Position numbers and translations under genes: made by a program. Below the pieces are notes generated by a model that was not told the origin of the DNA, searched no databases, and was given only the letters and a program-made list of their open reading frames with translations. Below are positions 51,837-60,793 of a stretch of 64,000 nt of DNA, in pieces (position 1 is the stretch's first letter; the number at the start of each line of letters is the position of its first letter). The stretch comes from JBMOKU01 sp049324315. Its GTDB lineage: Bacteria > Bacillota > Clostridia > Peptostreptococcales > Thermotaleaceae. The DNA is taken from positions 41,890-105,889 of the forward strand of contig JBMOKU010000025.1 in the NCBI GenBank assembly GCA_049324315.1, read 5' to 3'.

Positions 51837-52092
51837 TTAATCAGTTAGAAATACACTTTTGCTCATCTTCACTTGTTCAATCATATGCCCAATATTACCT
51901 TCACCAGCAAATAGTGTCATATCAAAAAAATCTTGATTCAAATCAGACCAATATAATTCATTTTCATATCCTGAGATTACGACATCGCACTTCAATTTGC
52001 CGGCATAAACTTCAATATAGCAATGATATAGTGAATAATAGGGTGAAGCATCAATGCTGGGGGAATAATTCGAAGTAAAAGTATCTAATGTT
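51837..52092 (-). pseudogene. Possible decayed coding frame, about 85 codons
   Basis: On the minus strand a stop-free frame runs from near 52090 to TAA at 51837-51839. It reads, for example, YIEVYAGKLKCDVVISGYEN. It has a protein-like composition but no start codon and no recognised family. The plus-strand frame across the same DNA looks less protein-like. It may be a gene remnant or a chance open frame in AT-rich DNA. Confidence 0.25.
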
Positions 52093-52108
52093 TAAGGAGG
52101 GAAATAAG

Positions 52109-52717
52109 ATGAATATATTAATCAGATTAGAAAAAGAAAATGATTATGCAGATGTAGAATATATGACAAGAGAAGCATTTTGGAATGTGTACAGACCAGG
52201 ATGTGATGAACATCTGATTATACATAAGATGAGGAAAGTATCTGCGTTTGTCAAAGAATTGAGTTTTGTTGCATGTGATAATGATAAAATTGTCGGCAGT
52301 ATAATCTATTCAAAAGCGAAAATAATCAATGATGAAAATAAGGAATTTGTAGTTTTGTGTATGGGGCCACTTGGCGTATTGCCCTCATACAGGAGACAAG
52401 GGATTGGCTCTTTGTTAATGAATTATTCTATTGAAAAAGCCAAGCGGTTGGGATATGAAGCCATAATTATTTTTGGAAACCCAGAGTATTATCATCGCTT
52501 TGGATTCATAAACGCCAAAGAATATGGAATTCAAACATCTACGGGAAAAAATTTCGAGGCATTTATGGCATTAGAACTTTGTGAGGGGAGACTAAATGAT
52601 ATTTCAGGCAAGTTTTATGAAGATGAAGTTTTTCATATAGAAAAAGAGGAATTGGAGACCTTCGAAAAAGAATTTCCTTACAAAGAAAAAAGTGTTTCAG
52701 ATACTCAGCTAAAGTAA
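52109..52717 (+). CDS. GNAT acetyltransferase
   Basis: About 202 residues. Acetyl-CoA binding is indicated by LGVLPSYRRQGIGSLLM (motif A) with a following YYHRFGF end. Substrate unknown; this type of long N-terminal GNAT often acts on small molecules. AAGGAGGG lies 7 bases before the ATG giving MNILIRLE. Confidence 0.85.
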   Translation: MNILIRLEKENDYADVEYMTREAFWNVYRPGCDEHLIIHKMRKVSAFVKELSFVACDNDKIVGSIIYSKAKIINDENKEFVVLCMGPLGVLPSYRRQGIGSLLMNYSIEKAKRLGYEAIIIFGNPEYYHRFGFINAKEYGIQTSTGKNFEAFMALELCEGRLNDISGKFYEDEVFHIEKEELETFEKEFPYKEKSVSDTQLK

Positions 52718-52810
52718 ATATGAACAAAATATGTAGAGACAGTATTACGTCATCTTTCTTTGTAAAGTTGCAGCAATCTCATATAAGAAATTATGGAGGG
52801 AGGAATTATA

Positions 52811-53554
52811 TTGAATAACTTACCGCAGCTGAAGCCCTGTATAAATAAGCATTCTATTTCACTTAATTCGTATGAAGAAATGGCTGAATATTATTTTGAG
52901 TATGTAGACACAAAACCATTCAATGCTTACTATGAAAGACCTGCAACAATATCACTGCTTTCAGATGTCAAAGGGAAGAGCGTTTTAGATGCAGGGTGTG
53001 CGGCCGGCTGGTATACAAAATGGCTATTGGAAAAAGGTGCAAATGTAATAGCAGTGGATTTTAGTCCTAACATGATAGAGATGACTAAAAAAAGAGTGGG
53101 AAATAAGGCCAAAGTTTTATGGGCTGATCTGAACGAGCCATTAAACTTTATTGAAGACAAGTCCCTGGATATTGTCTTGTCATCATTAACACTTCATTAT
53201 ATAAAAAATTGGGAACCCGTAATGTGTGAATTTCGTAGAGTACTAAAAAAAGAAGGGATACTTGTTTTTTCAGTACATCATCCGTTTATGGATTTTACAG
53301 CCTTCAAAAAAGAAAATTATTTCTTGTCGGAGTTGTTAAATGACGAATGGGAAACCAGCAATGGAAAAGTAAAAGTACAATTTTATAGGAGACCTTTAAA
53401 CAAGATTATCACATCGGTTATAGATGCAGGATTTATGATTGAGAAACTATTAGAGCCTATGCCAACAGAGCAGTTCAAAATAGAACAACCCGATGTATAC
53501 GATAGATTAACTAAAAGACCCCAGTTTTTATTCATAAGAGCAAAAAATCAATAA
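52811..53554 (+). CDS. Class I SAM-dependent methyltransferase
   Basis: About 247 residues. Motif I VLDAGCAAGWYTKWLLEKG and AVDFSPNMIEM; post-I DIVLSSLTLHYI. Substrate unknown. The TTG start is chosen because GGAGGG/GAGG lies 7 bases upstream; an ATG at 52793 overlaps that ribosome site. It is not closely related to the methyltransferase at 51044. Confidence 0.82.
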   Translation: MNNLPQLKPCINKHSISLNSYEEMAEYYFEYVDTKPFNAYYERPATISLLSDVKGKSVLDAGCAAGWYTKWLLEKGANVIAVDFSPNMIEMTKKRVGNKAKVLWADLNEPLNFIEDKSLDIVLSSLTLHYIKNWEPVMCEFRRVLKKEGILVFSVHHPFMDFTAFKKENYFLSELLNDEWETSNGKVKVQFYRRPLNKIITSVIDAGFMIEKLLEPMPTEQFKIEQPDVYDRLTKRPQFLFIRAKNQ

Positions 53555-53621
53555 GATAAACAGATTGATACATACTTACTTATACATCCAATAGCAGCTA
53601 TCGGTAATTAGGTGGGATAAA

Positions 53622-54266
53622 ATGAAATTATTACAGGATTTATGTGAGCATCTACATGATATAAATATAAATTGGTATCTTTGTGGAGGGTTTGCCATTG
53701 ATGTATATCTAGGAAAATCCACCAGGAATCATAAGGACCTGGATATTACCATTCGTTTCGAAGATATGATAGGATGTATTGAGTATCTTAAAGCGAGGGG
53801 CTGGGAAATAGATGCACCTATAGGTGGCAAAAGAGTGGTTCCAGTAGAATATGCCCTTGCCCATAACGAATTATATTTTGACAACATATGGTGCTATAAG
53901 AAAGATGCTAGCTTTATAAAGGTAGAAAGAACAGATGGTGTTTTTAAATATGTAGAATTTTCTCGTAGAAAGCAAATTGAACTAGATTTTCTGGAAGTCC
54001 TGTTTAATCGAATTGATAAGGGGACTTTTTATTATAAAAGGGATCCTATGATTAAACGAGACACTGATAAGGCATTCATAAAGAAAGATGGGATTAGCAT
54101 TTTGGCTCCTGAGCTTGTACTGTTATACAAGTCAAAAAACTACCAGGATGATGATAATCAACATGATTTCCATATAGTAATAGATAAAATGGAGAAAGAA
54201 AGATATGATTGGTTTATGAATGCTATGCGTACAGCATATCCGGAAGGACATCTTTGGATTAGATGA
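53622..54266 (+). CDS. Nucleotidyltransferase of the ANT(2'')/lincosamide type
   Basis: 214 residues. The nucleotidyltransferase signature is YLCGGFAIDVYLGKSTRNHKDLDI, with GG, then D.D. It resembles the family of aminoglycoside 2''-O- or lincosamide nucleotidyltransferases and their house-keeping relatives. Its ending is ATGA, overlapped by a small frame. The real substrate is unknown; resistance is only a possibility. Confidence 0.7.
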   Translation: MKLLQDLCEHLHDININWYLCGGFAIDVYLGKSTRNHKDLDITIRFEDMIGCIEYLKARGWEIDAPIGGKRVVPVEYALAHNELYFDNIWCYKKDASFIKVERTDGVFKYVEFSRRKQIELDFLEVLFNRIDKGTFYYKRDPMIKRDTDKAFIKKDGISILAPELVLLYKSKNYQDDDNQHDFHIVIDKMEKERYDWFMNAMRTAYPEGHLWIR

Positions 54267-54421
54267 TAATATATAGTATTGTGTATGCCGGAATTTTAAA
54301 AGAAGCCTTAGCATCCTATAAAAATGCAAGCAGCATTAATTATAACTCGGAATCATTAATTGATTTCGCAGATTTCATGATAAAGGAAATAAATACATGT
54401 TATAACCTTTTGATTTCATAA
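54263..54421 (+). CDS. Small frame overlapping the nucleotidyltransferase by 4 bases
   Basis: 52 codons from ATG (ATGA overlap) to TAA. The peptide begins MIIYSIVYAGILKEALASYK and ends in a polar, helical part. It has no known family. The coupling overlap and the sensible composition argue for a real small gene or the remnant of a second domain. No ribosome site is needed if coupled. Confidence 0.4.
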   Translation: MIIYSIVYAGILKEALASYKNASSINYNSESLIDFADFMIKEINTCYNLLIS

Positions 54422-54481
54422 TAGTTTAAAAGTGTGGGAGAAATATTATTTATAATTTGTTTGTAAATTAGGGGGATAGTC

Positions 54482-54796
54482 ATGGGGGTAACAAAATATC
54501 ACGATGTGAAAATTACAGTTTTAAAAAAACTTGAAGTAGGTGATATACATAAAGAATATGCATCGGAAGGCGTCCATACTACTTGTCTAAAATATAAAGA
54601 AGGACAAGAATATATATCAAAGAATTGCAGTAAACCTGAAGGATTTTGCAGTTGGGCTTGGGCTGGAATTCAAGATAAAGTTGTGTTTTTAGCATTAGGA
54701 CATGATTTTCCTTGGATTAAGCAAAAAGGAACAGAAATTTTCTGCTGTGCTGACGGTCTTCACCCAGTTATCTATAAAGTCGAGAGAATAGAATGA
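54482..54796 (+). CDS. TIGR04076 family protein
   Basis: 104 residues. KITVLKKLEVGDIHKEY and PEGFCSWAWAGIQDKV are the family's key stretches, with several Cys and a CCADGLHPV end. Function unknown; common in Clostridia. Stands alone. AGGGGG lies before the ATG. Confidence 0.8.
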   Translation: MGVTKYHDVKITVLKKLEVGDIHKEYASEGVHTTCLKYKEGQEYISKNCSKPEGFCSWAWAGIQDKVVFLALGHDFPWIKQKGTEIFCCADGLHPVIYKVERIE

Positions 54797-54839
54797 TACG
54801 TCAGGTTTTAGAAAACCAGTGGAAGGGGTGCGTTTTATT

Positions 54840-55232
54840 ATGATTACATATAATACAGATAAAAAAGTTGATTATGATAAGTTAATAACCTTATTTAATC
54901 AGACGGGATGGAATGATAAAACGAGAGATATGAATAGATTAAAAGCAATGGTTGAAAATTCCCAAATAGTAGTTACTGCATGGGATGAAGAAATAATGGT
55001 TGGATTTGCCAGATGTACAACGGATTTTGTATTTAATGGACAAATAAATAATGTCGTGGTTGATTCGAAATACAGAAGAAAAGGTATTGGTAAAGTTTTA
55101 ATAAATAAGATATTAAATAGCAGCAAACAAGTTACATATATGTTAAGGGGAAGCATCAAAAATGAGGGATTCTATAGAGCTTTAGGTTTCGAAGATGGTC
55201 CAATATCTTTGGTTTATAAACGCAAAGAATAA
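54840..55232 (+). CDS. GNAT acetyltransferase, small
   Basis: About 130 residues. Motif A is VVVDSKYRRKGIGKVLI; it ends with a short FYRALGFEDG. This is the compact GNAT type found in many Firmicutes. The ATG giving MITYNT is taken; a GTG 21 bases earlier is also open. Confidence 0.85.
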   Translation: MITYNTDKKVDYDKLITLFNQTGWNDKTRDMNRLKAMVENSQIVVTAWDEEIMVGFARCTTDFVFNGQINNVVVDSKYRRKGIGKVLINKILNSSKQVTYMLRGSIKNEGFYRALGFEDGPISLVYKRKE

Positions 55233-55311
55233 GATAAAAAAAGTTAAGATACTATGGTTTGTTATTGAAGGGCTGCTCCACATTTTTTTATACTATTCTA
55301 AGAGGTGAAAA

Positions 55312-56193
55312 ATGAGAAGCGAAAAAGAAATGCTTGATTTAATATTGAGCGTAGCTAAAAATGATGAACGTATTCGAGCGGTATATATGAATGGTTCAAG
55401 AACCAATCCCAATGTTCAAAAAGATATTTTTCAGGATTATGATATTGTTTATGTAGTGACAGAAACAGCTTCTTTTATAAAAGATGAAAAATGGATTGAT
55501 GTGTTTGGCAGTCTAATTATGATACAGGAGCCAGATAAGTTAGACAGAATTTGTGGAATAGAGATGGATTTTGAACGATCTTATGGATATTTAATGTTGT
55601 TTTCCGATGGAAATCGAATTGATCTCCATATTCAAACCAAAGAAGCTATGATGGATGAATACGTTAGAGATAAACTGACGATTCCATTGATGGACAAAGA
55701 TAACTGTCTGCCCCAAATACCTTCTCCTACAGATATTGACTATTGGGTAAAAAAGCCAACAGAGGCGCTTTTCATGAGTTGCTGCAATAATTTTTGGTGG
55801 TGCATGCAAAACGTTGCAAAAGGATTATGGCGAGATGAATTACCCTATGTGAAGCAAATGTTTGACTGTGTAATAAGGGAAATGTTGGATGAGATGGTTT
55901 CATGGTGGATTGGTACGAAAAATAACTTCCAAGTTTCAACCGGTAAAATGGGAAAATACTTTAAAAAATATCTTCCAGAATCACATTGGAGGATGTATCA
56001 AGGAACGTATTCTGATGGCAGTAATGAGAATGTTTGGAACTCAATATTTACAGCCTCTGAATTGTTTCGTACCTTAGCAGAAGATGTTGCTAAATACTTT
56101 AACTTTATCTATCCCACCGATGATGATGTTGAGATGACCAAATATCTCAAACATGTTAGGCAATTACCTGTAGATGCAAAAGAAATATATTAG
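55312..56193 (+). CDS. Aminoglycoside 6-adenylyltransferase-like protein (ANT(6))
   Basis: 293 residues. NGSRTNPNVQKDIFQDYDIVYV near residue 27 and GNRIDLHIQT near 105 match the ANT(6)/AadE catalytic region, and PYVKQMFDCVIREMLDEMVSWWIG is also typical. Family members adenylate streptomycin; whether this copy confers resistance cannot be told from sequence alone. Chromosomal copies are common in Clostridia. It has a GAGGTG site before the ATG and is followed by a MITE-like copy. Confidence 0.85.
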   Translation: MRSEKEMLDLILSVAKNDERIRAVYMNGSRTNPNVQKDIFQDYDIVYVVTETASFIKDEKWIDVFGSLIMIQEPDKLDRICGIEMDFERSYGYLMLFSDGNRIDLHIQTKEAMMDEYVRDKLTIPLMDKDNCLPQIPSPTDIDYWVKKPTEALFMSCCNNFWWCMQNVAKGLWRDELPYVKQMFDCVIREMLDEMVSWWIGTKNNFQVSTGKMGKYFKKYLPESHWRMYQGTYSDGSNENVWNSIFTASELFRTLAEDVAKYFNFIYPTDDDVEMTKYLKHVRQLPVDAKEIY

Positions 56194-56214
56194 GAAATAC
56201 TCGAAGTAGAGTGA

Positions 56215-56344
56215 TACGACATTAAAAACCCGGAGCGGCATGGAAACCGCCCCTACATTAACCGATGGGTGTGGCCACGTAGGGGCAGGTTTCCATGCCT
56301 GCCCGTTATATTTTATATCCACCACCCATGTCGTGGCATATCAT
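56215..56344. mobile_element. MITE-like inverted-repeat element, copy 1 (diverged)
   Basis: About 130 bases. It begins GTAGAGTGATACGACATT and carries a GGCGGTTTCC/GGAAACCGCC-type core plus GTAGGGGCAGG...CCTGCCC. Its right end is more altered. It is the most diverged of three copies. Confidence 0.7.
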
Positions 56345-56383
56345 TTTATTTTTCCGTAGTAAAGATAAGGAGGAAGTGCGGGG

Positions 56384-56719
56384 ATGTTACAGTATTTATC
56401 CAAAGAGGTTAAGGTTATCGTTGATAGACCATTATGTTCGAGACATCCAGAATATGAGGATTTATACTATACACTTAACTATGGGTATGTTCCTAATACA
56501 GTGGCTCCAGATGGAGAAGAGCTGGATGCGTATATTGTTGGCGAATTTGAGCCATTAAAGGAATTTACTGGAATTGTGATTGCAATCGTACATAGAAAAA
56601 ACGATGTTGAGGATAAACTGATCGTTGCAAAGAATCCTAATAAATACAATAGAGATCAACTGCAAGCACTTGTAGAGTTTCAGGAGCGCTTTTTTGATGT
56701 AGAAATCATAACTTGTTAA
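56384..56719 (+). CDS. Inorganic pyrophosphatase-like protein
   Basis: 111 residues, shorter than the normal soluble family I PPase (about 170). NYGYVPNTVAPDGEELDAYI matches the YGYVP...D..PLD region that binds metal and PPi. The N-terminal sheet and the C-terminal part are shortened. It may be a divergent PPase or a related hydrolase; activity is unsure. GGAGG lies about 10 bases before the ATG. Confidence 0.65.
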   Translation: MLQYLSKEVKVIVDRPLCSRHPEYEDLYYTLNYGYVPNTVAPDGEELDAYIVGEFEPLKEFTGIVIAIVHRKNDVEDKLIVAKNPNKYNRDQLQALVEFQERFFDVEIITC

Positions 56720-56794
56720 TCCATAATATTGATTGTGGCTAAAAATGATACATCATTAAATAATGATATTTAGTAATTGAGGCGAGGTTGGGTT

Positions 56795-57415
56795 ATGGAA
56801 AATTACTTTGATTTTCAACGAACAGATGAGATAAGAGAAGATATCCAAAAGTATTTTCTGAAATATGGAAGGCAAGATACATATGAACATACATTAGACG
56901 TTATTGAAGAATTAAACAATATCGAGAAGCTATTTGGGTATATCGAACCAGGCAGTAAGACTGCCTGCTATTGTCATGACTTAGGAAGGGTAGTTAAGAA
57001 CAGTGAAATAATTGGGTTTTGTATGCAAAATGACATTAATATTAATGATGAAGAAAAACAACTACCTTCAATTTTACATCAAAAAATATCCTGTTTCATT
57101 GCAGAAAGAGTATTCGTGATAAAAGATACAGCAATTTTGGATGCTATTCGATATCATACAACTTCAAGAAGAAATCCAAGTAAGACAGAAATAGAAGTGT
57201 TTTTGGCTGATAAAATGAGTTGGAAAGAAGATGGTTATAAAGAACTGGCTAAAGGGGTTAAAGACGCGCTGAAACATTCGAAGGAAAAAGCAATGTTATA
57301 TTATCTATCTGATTTAGAAAATAATAAGGAAAATCTAAAACTATATCATTCAGACTCTAGAGAGGCTTTTGAATATTTTTGGAAGATACAAAATCATAGC
57401 ATGGAGAGAACATAA
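56795..57415 (+). CDS. HD-domain hydrolase, YqeK-like
   Basis: About 206 residues. HTLDVIEEL, CYCHDLGRV and IRYHTTSRRNP with LADKMSW give an HD set like that of YqeK, which hydrolyses Ap4A. The family call is from these motifs. A start with ATG giving MENYFDFQ is used; a TTG upstream is open. A short spacer follows. Confidence 0.7.
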   Translation: MENYFDFQRTDEIREDIQKYFLKYGRQDTYEHTLDVIEELNNIEKLFGYIEPGSKTACYCHDLGRVVKNSEIIGFCMQNDININDEEKQLPSILHQKISCFIAERVFVIKDTAILDAIRYHTTSRRNPSKTEIEVFLADKMSWKEDGYKELAKGVKDALKHSKEKAMLYYLSDLENNKENLKLYHSDSREAFEYFWKIQNHSMERT

Positions 57416-57419
57416 AAGC

Positions 57420-57545
57420 ATGAATTTTGAATTTGATATAAAAACCTGTCCATTGAAGAGAATAAACTTTGGAGTAGTTTTTTATGCACATTTGCTTCGT
57501 GGAAGAGAGAATACTCAAATTGAAATTATAGTTCCAATATTATAA
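57420..57545 (+). CDS. Possible 41-residue frame, unassigned
   Basis: ATG to TAA, reading MNFEFDIKTCPLKRINFG and on. No recognised family and a poor ribosome site. It could be the start of a gene truncated by the repeat module that follows. Confidence 0.2.
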   Translation: MNFEFDIKTCPLKRINFGVVFYAHLLRGRENTQIEIIVPIL

Positions 57546-57589
57546 TTATCATTTGCTGCAAAGCACATATTTTCTGGAGATAAGAGGGG

Positions 57590-57727
57590 ACCCCTTAAAT
57601 GATAAGGGGTTGTTTTTATTTTTGAAGCAATTTGTACAACAGTAACCTTAATTGTACGGATCAGATGCAAGATAATACCAAAATATGGTATAATGGATTT
57701 TACAATGAGCATAACGGTCTAATCAAG
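57590..57727 (+). repeat. Duplicated terminator/promoter module, copy A
   Basis: Two parts. A hairpin CCCCTTA/TAAGGGG at 57591-57609 with a following T-rich stretch looks like a terminator. At 57675-57694 ATACCAAAATATGGTAT overlaps an extended -10 (TGGTATAAT). The same order and wording occur at 63664-63780, with moderate divergence. Confidence 0.7.
57675..57694 (+). promoter_or_regulatory. Extended -10 promoter with overlapping palindrome
   Basis: ATACCAAAATATGGTAT is a palindrome sharing its end with TATAAT. Repressor control is possible. No good -35 was found. Confidence 0.5.
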
Positions 57728-57757
57728 TTTAAAATAATTCAAAGGAGATTAAGAACA

Positions 57758-58438
57758 TTGAAAAAGAAAAACACGTTAATAATGTGGTTTGTGTTAATAA
57801 GTGTATATTTATTAATAGTTTTCATAAGTGTAGACTATAATCTGTTTGAATTTAAGCTTAGTATAAAAGCCCTATTAAGACAAGAACTTACCCTGGAAGA
57901 AATGAAGAATTCAAATATTTATAAAGCCTATGACCAGATAAACCACAATACAAATATAGAGGAAATAAACAGCATTTTAAATAAGGAAAGCAAAAATATT
58001 GTTGGAACTATTGAATCTTGGTATTACCCCTATGGTTATGTAAGTATATGGTACAGTGAAAACGGAAAGCCGAGAGTATACATTAAAACCGTTGATTTTA
58101 AGACCCCATATACAAGGAAGATCAGTGAAGAAGAGTTATATGCTGTGTTTGAATGTGATTCCCTTGAAAAAATAATCAGTATTCTTGGAGAGCCCGCTAT
58201 ACAGAGCAAAACGTATAATAGAGACGGAGATATTACTGAGTATAACTATGAGTGGGGAATAAAAACAAAATATTCAAGGAAATTCATACAAGATATGGAA
58301 AAGCATCATGATAAATATGTTAGTCTTCCTTGGAATGACGAAAGAAGGATAGGAAAGTTTCGTCTGGCTATTTTAATGAGAGCAGATAAAAAAATTGAAA
58401 GTTTTTCCCTGGCCTATTACGAAGAAAGACGCATTTGA
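57758..58438 (+). CDS. Membrane-anchored protein of unknown function
   Basis: About 226 residues. One N-terminal membrane helix (~7-28) and an outer domain. The part around YKAYDQINHNTNIEEINSIL and the Y-rich WYYPYGYVSIWY recall the SmpA/BLIP-like folds but do not prove it. The start is TTG, with AAAGGAG 9 bases ahead. It has the promoter module described above directly upstream. Confidence 0.6.
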   Translation: MKKKNTLIMWFVLISVYLLIVFISVDYNLFEFKLSIKALLRQELTLEEMKNSNIYKAYDQINHNTNIEEINSILNKESKNIVGTIESWYYPYGYVSIWYSENGKPRVYIKTVDFKTPYTRKISEEELYAVFECDSLEKIISILGEPAIQSKTYNRDGDITEYNYEWGIKTKYSRKFIQDMEKHHDKYVSLPWNDERRIGKFRLAILMRADKKIESFSLAYYEERRI

Positions 58439-58472
58439 TGTACTAAACTCAATGGGTTAGGAGAGATGTTTC

Positions 58473-58928
58473 ATGATAATAAAGCGATTAAATATTAATG
58501 AGGCAAATTTAGCTTTTGATGCAATCAGTAATATTAAATTAAAAGATGATATCACTACTCGAAACAATCTATCACTGGAGTATTTAGAAAACTTTCTTTC
58601 GAATGAGAGGCATTACTTATTTGCTGCTATAGAAAATAAACAGGTTGTTGGGTTTCTTCTGGCATACCGACTGCAAAGGATAGACAGAGATCAGGACGCA
58701 ATGTTCTTTTACGAGATTGAGGTTGATCAATCGTTTAGAAACATGGGTGTTGGTTCAAAGCTTATTAAACAATTGAAGGAAGAATGTAGAAAAGAGAATG
58801 TTATGAAAATGTGGGTTGAGACGAATCGCTCAAATTTATCTGCAATGGAATTGTATAGGAAGACAGGTGGAAAAGAAAATACTTACAGGGATGAAGTTTC
58901 ATTTACATACTATCCCCCTTTTAAGTAA
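58473..58928 (+). CDS. GNAT acetyltransferase related to AAC(3)-I
   Basis: 151 residues. EIEVDQSFRNMGVGSKLIKQL is the acetyl-CoA site, and WVETNRSNLSAMELYRKTGG is typical of the AAC(3)-I group of aminoglycoside acetyltransferases and relatives. The substrate is not known. A GGAGAG site precedes the ATG. Confidence 0.8.
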   Translation: MIIKRLNINEANLAFDAISNIKLKDDITTRNNLSLEYLENFLSNERHYLFAAIENKQVVGFLLAYRLQRIDRDQDAMFFYEIEVDQSFRNMGVGSKLIKQLKEECRKENVMKMWVETNRSNLSAMELYRKTGGKENTYRDEVSFTYYPPFK

Positions 58929-59007
58929 TCAGAATTTCTCTTGCATTACATTTTTCTATTTTACGTTGTGATCATATACCATTGAGAACTAGGCGGGAGT
59001 GTTAGGA

Positions 59008-59478
59008 ATGAGAATACGAGAAATAAAGAAAGAAGACATTGGAACGATCATGGAGATAGTGAATAGAAATTATGACGAAGTAATGATAAAAGTTCATTCT
59101 AAAGAAGTTGTTGCAAAGTATAAGGAACTCAATACTTTAGAGAATTGGAAAAGGCAAATGCTATGGAAAGAAATCTTTGTTGTTGAAAATAATGGGGAAA
59201 TTATTGCTACAGGTGCATTAGCTAATTTCGGCGATGATAATTCTCCCAAATATTGCATATCAAACTTCTTTGTTAAGCTGGAAATGCATAATCAAGGTAT
59301 AGGTAAATTATTTTTCAATTATATTTTGGACGTTGTCAAAAATAAGAAAATAGATTCTCTTCATGTTCCCAGTAGTAGAAGTGGATTTGAATTTTATAAA
59401 AGAATAGGATTTATTGAAGATGATATCCAAATTGATGAATTGGACGAAATAACGTGGATGACCATGAAAATATTATAA
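59008..59478 (+). CDS. GNAT acetyltransferase
   Basis: 156 residues. FFVKLEMHNQGIGKLFF is motif A; SRSGFEFYKRIGF is the B motif. Substrate unknown. The ATG giving MRIREIKK is used, with GGCGGGA about 10 bases ahead. A TTACGT motif lies 48 bases upstream. A MITE-like copy follows the stop by 10 bases. Confidence 0.85.
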   Translation: MRIREIKKEDIGTIMEIVNRNYDEVMIKVHSKEVVAKYKELNTLENWKRQMLWKEIFVVENNGEIIATGALANFGDDNSPKYCISNFFVKLEMHNQGIGKLFFNYILDVVKNKKIDSLHVPSSRSGFEFYKRIGFIEDDIQIDELDEITWMTMKIL

Positions 59479-59488
59479 TTGCATATTT

Positions 59489-59633
59489 GTAGATTGATGC
59501 GACATTAAAAACCCGGGGCGGCATGGAAACCGCCCCCTACGTTGATTGATGGGTATGGCCACGTAGGGGCAGGTTTCCACGCCTGCCCGCCCGTTATATT
59601 TTATAATCAACACCCATGTTATGACGCATCTTT
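59489..59633. mobile_element. MITE-like inverted-repeat element, copy 2
   Basis: 145 bases. Ends GTAGATTGATGCGACATT and, inverted, AAAGATGCGTCATAA. The core holds GGGGCGG/CCGCCCC and GTAGGGGCAGG/CCTGCCC hairpins. It matches copy 3 (63856-64000) at all but one visible position, so it has moved or been copied recently. Confidence 0.8.
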
Positions 59634-59710
59634 TTAATTTTGCGTTATATTCGTAGGAAAATGAAAAGTAAATAGTATTTATATTTGATGCCAGAAGGTG
59701 AGTGATGATA

Positions 59711-60607
59711 ATGAACGGAGAATATAATATTAACGGTCATACATATAACTTTATCAATGCTGTCAAAGAAAACGAGCAAGAAAGAAAAAGTTTTAACCTG
59801 CTGGCGCATAACACATTTGGCATTGACTTTGAGCAATGGTATCAAAATGGCTATTGGGGCAATGACTATATTCCATATGTTCTTTTAGACGGAGACGTGG
59901 TGGTGTCAAATGTTTCAGTCAATATTATAAATACAAGATGGAAAGACCAAGCGAAGCTTTATGTCCAGTTGGGGACAGTCATGACAGATAAAGAACATCA
60001 AGGTAAGGGCTTAAATCGATGGCTGATGGAAAAGGTTCTGGCAGATTGGAAAGATAAAAGTGATACAGTTTATCTTTTCGCAAACGATAGTGTGTTGGAT
60101 TTCTATCCTAAATTTGGTTTTGAAAAAGCTTCGGAATACCAATGCCAGAAAACTATAAACAAAAAGGATGGCACGGTGAAAAAGCTTGATATGTCGTTAG
60201 CATACGATAGAAGGCTTTTGCTCGATACATATAAGTTTTCAAATCCTTTTTCTGCATTACCAGTAGAAAACAATGATGGATTGCTTATGTTTTACTGCAC
60301 AAAGTTCATGCAGGAAAACGTCTACTATATTGAGGAGTTTGAAGCCATTGTGGTTGCCGAGTATGATGATGAAAAGTTGGTTTGTTATGATATTTTCTGT
60401 CAAAACAAATATACGATAGATGATATCTTATGTACAATGGCCGAGGAAAATACAGAAACAGTCATTTTTGGATTTACACCAAAGCAAATGAAGAATTGCA
60501 AAATAGTGAAACTTCAAAAAGAGGATACAACACTTTTTGTGTTGAAAGGAAAAGAAAATTTGTTTGTTGAAAATCAACTTATGTTTCCCTTATTGTCCCA
60601 TGCATAA
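59711..60607 (+). CDS. GNAT-domain protein, about 298 residues
   Basis: The N-terminal part has a GNAT fold: LYVQLGTVMTDKEHQGKGLNRWLMEK is motif A, followed by DFYPKFGFEKA. The C-terminal half is a second, unassigned domain. Eis-like or YkkB-type two-domain GNATs have this size. The ATG giving MNGEYN is used, with GAAGGTGAG ahead. Confidence 0.75.
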   Translation: MNGEYNINGHTYNFINAVKENEQERKSFNLLAHNTFGIDFEQWYQNGYWGNDYIPYVLLDGDVVVSNVSVNIINTRWKDQAKLYVQLGTVMTDKEHQGKGLNRWLMEKVLADWKDKSDTVYLFANDSVLDFYPKFGFEKASEYQCQKTINKKDGTVKKLDMSLAYDRRLLLDTYKFSNPFSALPVENNDGLLMFYCTKFMQENVYYIEEFEAIVVAEYDDEKLVCYDIFCQNKYTIDDILCTMAEENTETVIFGFTPKQMKNCKIVKLQKEDTTLFVLKGKENLFVENQLMFPLLSHA

Positions 60608-60793
60608 TGAATATAAAATCATTATTCATCGTTTATTGCTAAATAAAGAGGCATGCTGAGGCTATAGGATATGTTTCTTATATTACGTTACAACAGCAGA
60701 ATAATGAGTACTATCAAGAATAATAAATATCTTTAAGCAATATCTTATCTGTCTTTAGATCAACAGTACTGCAACAAAATAGGAGGTAAGTAA

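Noticed and set aside
51833..52078. Plus-strand frame of 81 codons
   Set aside because: Its composition (His/Gln/Asn-rich) looks random and it runs antisense to a more protein-like frame. Neither has a ribosome site.
53622..56193. Mobile resistance cassette
   Set aside because: Although ANT-like genes are present, no transposase or integrase flanks them and chromosomal ANT(6) relatives are common in Clostridia.
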